DNA of 15,849 bases from Verrucomicrobiia bacterium (GTDB lineage: Bacteria > Verrucomicrobiota > Verrucomicrobiia > Verrucomicrobiales > Akkermansiaceae). Shown here one piece after another: positions 13,527 to 15,849 of this stretch; position 1 is the stretch's first letter; every line of letters starts with the position of its first letter. The position numbers were made by a program, and so were the translations under genes. Under the pieces are notes generated by a model. That model made no database searches. It worked only from the letters and a program-made list of their open reading frames with translations, and was not told where the DNA came from. Location of the stretch: contig CANHKJ010000046.1 of the NCBI GenBank assembly GCA_947460915.1, positions 1 through 15,849 on the forward strand, in the 5' to 3' direction.

Positions 13527-13555
13527 AAACGGGACAGGTAGGTCCTGTCCCGTTT
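13527..13555. terminator. Bidirectional hairpin terminator between mutS and the repeat protein gene
   Basis: AAACGGGACAGG (13527-13538) and CCTGTCCCGTTT (13544-13555) form a perfect 12-bp stem around a 5-base loop. It is flanked by AAAAA on the left and TTTGTTG on the right, so each strand ends in a T-rich tract. It lies 30 bases after the mutS stop and 28 bases after the stop of the minus-strand repeat protein gene, serving both converging genes. Confidence 0.92.
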
Positions 13556-13583
13556 GTTGAATATGAGTATAAGCGCTCAAGGA

Positions 13584-14000
13584 TTATTGAGCCATCGTCG
13601 AATGAACTCGCACAAATTTCTTGCCGTCCGAGCCCACGGGAATCACCACAGTGATGGTATCCAATTCGGCATTCGGGCTATCTTCTACGACTGTCACTCC
13701 TGAAGCTGACGCAGCGGAAGTTGCGCCGATCGCAAGCTCTGTCGGCCAAGTTTGCAAATCCGTGGTAACTTGCACTTTCACTACGGTATCACTTTCTGAT
13801 AGATCGCTACGTTTGAAAGTCAAAGTTAGGTTCCCACCGGAAACTGTCTGTTGGGGTAAGATCGAGGCATCTGAAGTCAATGGATTTCCACCCAAGATGT
13901 ATTCAAGTTGATTGGATACTCCATCATTGTCGGGATCAGCCATTTTGCCATCATTGACACCTACAGTCAAACCAGAGGCGATGGCGAAGGCGTCGTAGCC
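13584..14000 (-). other. C-terminal module of the repeat protein with DPDNDG calcium-type motif
   Basis: This covers the last 138 residues. The DPDNDGVSNQLEY stretch resembles a thrombospondin type 3-like calcium loop. It is followed by a beta-rich domain with 'TLTFKRSDLSESDTVVKVQ' and a 'DLQTWPTELAIG' turn, ending FVRVHSTMAQ. The family function is unknown. It takes the place of the barrel or anchor signal usually expected after such repeats. Confidence 0.6.
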
Positions 14001-15849
14001 CTGTGCTAAGACTCGGATCGAACCCGTGCCAGTGATTGCGCCACCACTATTGGCTGCATTGTAGATGCCTGGAGCCTTAGTGATTCCGCCGATGATCAAT
14101 TCCTTCACATCGTCTGTGGCACTGTGAGTGAGTTCCAGCACTGAGCCTGTAGCGAGATCCACGGTGGACTCATCATGTAAGGTAGCCACACCGAGCGATA
14201 AGGTGCCAGCAGTGACTGTCGTATTTCCAGAGTATTGGTTATCTCCCATGGTGACTTTTCCTGCACCAGTTTTCTCGACCGAACCTGTGCCGCTGACTGA
14301 GCCCGCGAGCGAAATGTCATAAGAAGTTGCCGTTGCATCCTCTGCTTGAATGATACAACCGCCAGTGAGAATGACAGGGACATCAGTGGACCAAGTACCG
14401 CAGGCGCTGAGATTGCCATTGGTGATTTTTACCGTAGCGGCATTCGCAGTGCTGCCGTCAACGATTCCACCTGTGCCGATGCACAATTGTCCACCATTCG
14501 ATACATGAACCAAATGAGTTCCCGCTACGGGAGTGGCAGGAGCCGGATCGACACCGGGAATGGTTTGCCCCATCTGAATTCGCTGCACGGTGGCCTTGCC
14601 TGCATTACGAACCAAGAAGGCGGCATGACCTGCGAAATTACTTCCAAGGACTACACCCGTTGCGGCATTCGTCGATTGAAAATCACCGCCAGCCACATCC
14701 ATGACCGACCAGCGCCCGCCGTTGTTGAGACCAATCGTTGTGACACCACCTACGGTAATCGAACCTGAATCCATGCGTATGTTGATCGATGAATTGGTAT
14801 TCGCAGAAATGATATCACCCGTAATTGTGAATGCAGCGCCATTCACATATAGACCTTGCGTCGTAGATCCAGTTGTTGGCTCTGCCGTGAGGCCTTGGTT
14901 GGTGCGACCCAACGTGACATTACCAGCTGATACCGTGCCGCCATTCAATGCGATGAGATAAGCACTATTTTGGTTTCCCGTACCAAAGAGTCCACCCGTG
15001 AACGCAGCTGTTCCCGAATTCACGATCAACTTCGGTGCTGTCGTGCCTGCATTCGTGACCGTCGTGGCTCCCGAAATAGCAACGTTACCACCATCAACTG
15101 TAAACGTCGCATTTTGCGATACCGTCAGAGCAGAGCTTGCGATACCAGCAGTCGCATCGAGAATCATCTGCCCGTTGTTATTCACCGCAGTTGCTCCCGC
15201 ATAAGTATTCAATCCCGACAAAGTAAGGACTCCCGTTCCCGTTTTCGTGAGGGAACCAGCACCGCTGAGAATACCCGAATACGTAGTAGAAGTGTTATTT
15301 CCTCCAATGGTCAATGCTACGGCTCCAGGAATTTCAGCGGCATTGTCGAGAGCAAGATTTTTCGATCCAGTCAAATTGCCGATCGTAGCATTCGTAAGAG
15401 GACCGAAACTCAATGATCCACCTGCCGTGGGATACTGAAGCGTGCTGTTTTGCAGCGCAAGATTGTTAGCCAGCTTCAAGGTACCACCTGTTGCAATTAT
15501 CGTGTCACCCGTGAAAGTGTTAGCACCATTGAGCGCTGTTGTCCCAGTCCCGAGATGTTGCAAACTTCCCGTTCCCGAAATGGTGTTAAATACTGTGACA
15601 TCTGCAGGTGTGCTGTCGAGGAGATCCAACTGCAACACGCTGTTGTTGATGATCTCTGCTACGACTTCACCCGTGGCTGCACCATTGCCCAATTTCACCG
15701 CGCCTTGGGTTATTGTTAGATTCCCAAGGAATCCGTTGACACCCGCTAATGTCAATGTCCCGTCTCCCGTTTTAGTCAATGCTCCATCGCCGTTGATCGC
15801 GTTGGCGAAGGTAACATTGTTGCCATTGGTATTAATGGTAGCAGTGCCT
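13584..15849 (-). CDS. Secreted protein with autotransporter-associated beta-strand repeats, C-terminal part (runs off right edge)
   Basis: The frame is open from the right edge to the TAA at 13584-13586, giving 754 residues and no start in the window. The stretch is rich in Gly, Thr, Asn, Ala and Ser, with little Lys or Cys. It contains at least four units of the pattern 'GxLTKTGxGxLTLxGxNTYxGxTxVxxGTLxLG', the autotransporter-associated beta-strand repeat that folds as a beta-helix. The last ~140 residues (from about 14000 down) are a different module: YDAFAIASGLTVGVNDGKMA, then the acidic DPDNDGVSNQLEYILGGNP and a beta-rich end with RSDLSESDTVVKVQVTTDLQ. This module is typical of large secreted Verrucomicrobiota proteins. 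There is no C-terminal autotransporter barrel, PEP-CTERM or LPXTG signal. Likely role: cell-surface or extracellular fibre or adhesin; export route unknown. A frame opening at a TTG (15779) is not a real start, since the repeat continues upstream of it. Confidence 0.88.
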   Translation of the reverse strand, partial: GTATINTNGNNVTFANAINGDGALTKTGDGTLTLAGVNGFLGNLTITQGAVKLGNGAATGEVVAEIINNSVLQLDLLDSTPADVTVFNTISGTGSLQHLGTGTTALNGANTFTGDTIIATGGTLKLANNLALQNSTLQYPTAGGSLSFGPLTNATIGNLTGSKNLALDNAAEIPGAVALTIGGNNTSTTYSGILSGAGSLTKTGTGVLTLSGLNTYAGATAVNNNGQMILDATAGIASSALTVSQNATFTVDGGNVAISGATTVTNAGTTAPKLIVNSGTAAFTGGLFGTGNQNSAYLIALNGGTVSAGNVTLGRTNQGLTAEPTTGSTTQGLYVNGAAFTITGDIISANTNSSINIRMDSGSITVGGVTTIGLNNGGRWSVMDVAGGDFQSTNAATGVVLGSNFAGHAAFLVRNAGKATVQRIQMGQTIPGVDPAPATPVAGTHLVHVSNGGQLCIGTGGIVDGSTANAATVKITNGNLSACGTWSTDVPVILTGGCIIQAEDATATSYDISLAGSVSGTGSVEKTGAGKVTMGDNQYSGNTTVTAGTLSLGVATLHDESTVDLATGSVLELTHSATDDVKELIIGGITKAPGIYNAANSGGAITGTGSIRVLAQGYDAFAIASGLTVGVNDGKMADPDNDGVSNQLEYILGGNPLTSDASILPQQTVSGGNLTLTFKRSDLSESDTVVKVQVTTDLQTWPTELAIGATSAASASGVTVVEDSPNAELDTITVVIPVGSDGKKFVRVHSTMAQ
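14190..15788 (-). repeat. Four recognisable autotransporter-associated beta-strand repeat units
   Basis: The best units, read on the minus strand, are at about 15788-15684 (GALTKTGDGTLTLAGVNG...), 15551-15462 (GTGTTALNGANTFTGDT...), 15257-15156 (GSLTKTGTGVLTLSGLNTYAG...) and 14285-14190 (GSVEKTGAGKVTMGDNQYSG...). They are protein-level repeats, and the DNA has diverged. Between the third and fourth (about 15155-14290) lies a long beta-rich stretch with looser 'NGGTVSAGNVTLG' and 'GGVTTIGLNNGG' units. Confidence 0.75.

Noticed and set aside
15777..15779. TTG as the start codon of the repeat protein
   Set aside because: The frame continues upstream to the window edge with the same repeat pattern (residues before it read GDGA), so the gene is truncated by the window.

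Overview
The window looks like part of a chromosome from a Verrucomicrobiota-type bacterium. The evidence is two tandem GspE/PulE ATPases beside single gspF and gspG genes, and a large secreted protein with autotransporter-associated beta-strand repeats that ends in a 'DPDNDGVSNQLEY' module of the kind typical of that phylum. Start codons also almost never have a Shine-Dalgarno sequence in front of them. This placement is inferred from gene content; no rRNA is present. I see no insertion sequences, phage genes, tRNAs or CRISPR arrays, and no gene-free stretch longer than 218 bases.

Layout, left to right. (1) Minus strand, 1-1811: the 5' part of carA (runs off the left edge), a PduO-type corrinoid adenosyltransferase, and an exported protein of unknown function whose stop overlaps the adenosyltransferase start (ATGA). 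(2) Plus strand, 1835-2407: 5-formyltetrahydrofolate cyclo-ligase, diverging from the exported protein across only 23 bases. (3) Minus strand, 7937 to 2498: a type II secretion/type IV pilus-like cluster in the order gspE-1, gspE-2, gspF, gspG, closed by a hairpin terminator at 2431-2453. A candidate promoter and a 17-base palindrome lie ahead of gspE-1. (4) Minus strand, 10868 to 8156: a DUF4332-like membrane protein with paired CxxC motifs, a secreted endonuclease/exonuclease/phosphatase-family enzyme coupled to it by ATGA, and a small three-helix membrane protein that may be a degenerate YugP-type metallopeptidase. (5) Plus strand, 11004-13496: mutS. (6) A strong bidirectional hairpin terminator at 13527-13555. 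(7) Minus strand, 13584 to the right edge: the C-terminal 754 residues of the beta-strand repeat protein.

How the genes work together. GspE, GspF and GspG are the cytoplasmic motor, inner-membrane platform and major pseudopilin of one machine. The outer-membrane secretin and the other parts must be encoded elsewhere. Several products here are exported (the repeat protein, the phosphatase/nuclease-like enzyme, the small exported protein), but nothing in the sequence shows which of them, if any, uses this machine. carA (pyrimidine/arginine), the cyclo-ligase (folate), the adenosyltransferase (B12) and mutS (mismatch repair) are housekeeping genes.

The most interesting material is the duplicated ATPase pair with its distinctive upstream regulatory region, the uncharacterised three-gene membrane/secreted operon before it, and the repeat protein that lacks the expected C-terminal barrel. 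I did not find a clearly new multi-gene defence or mobile system.
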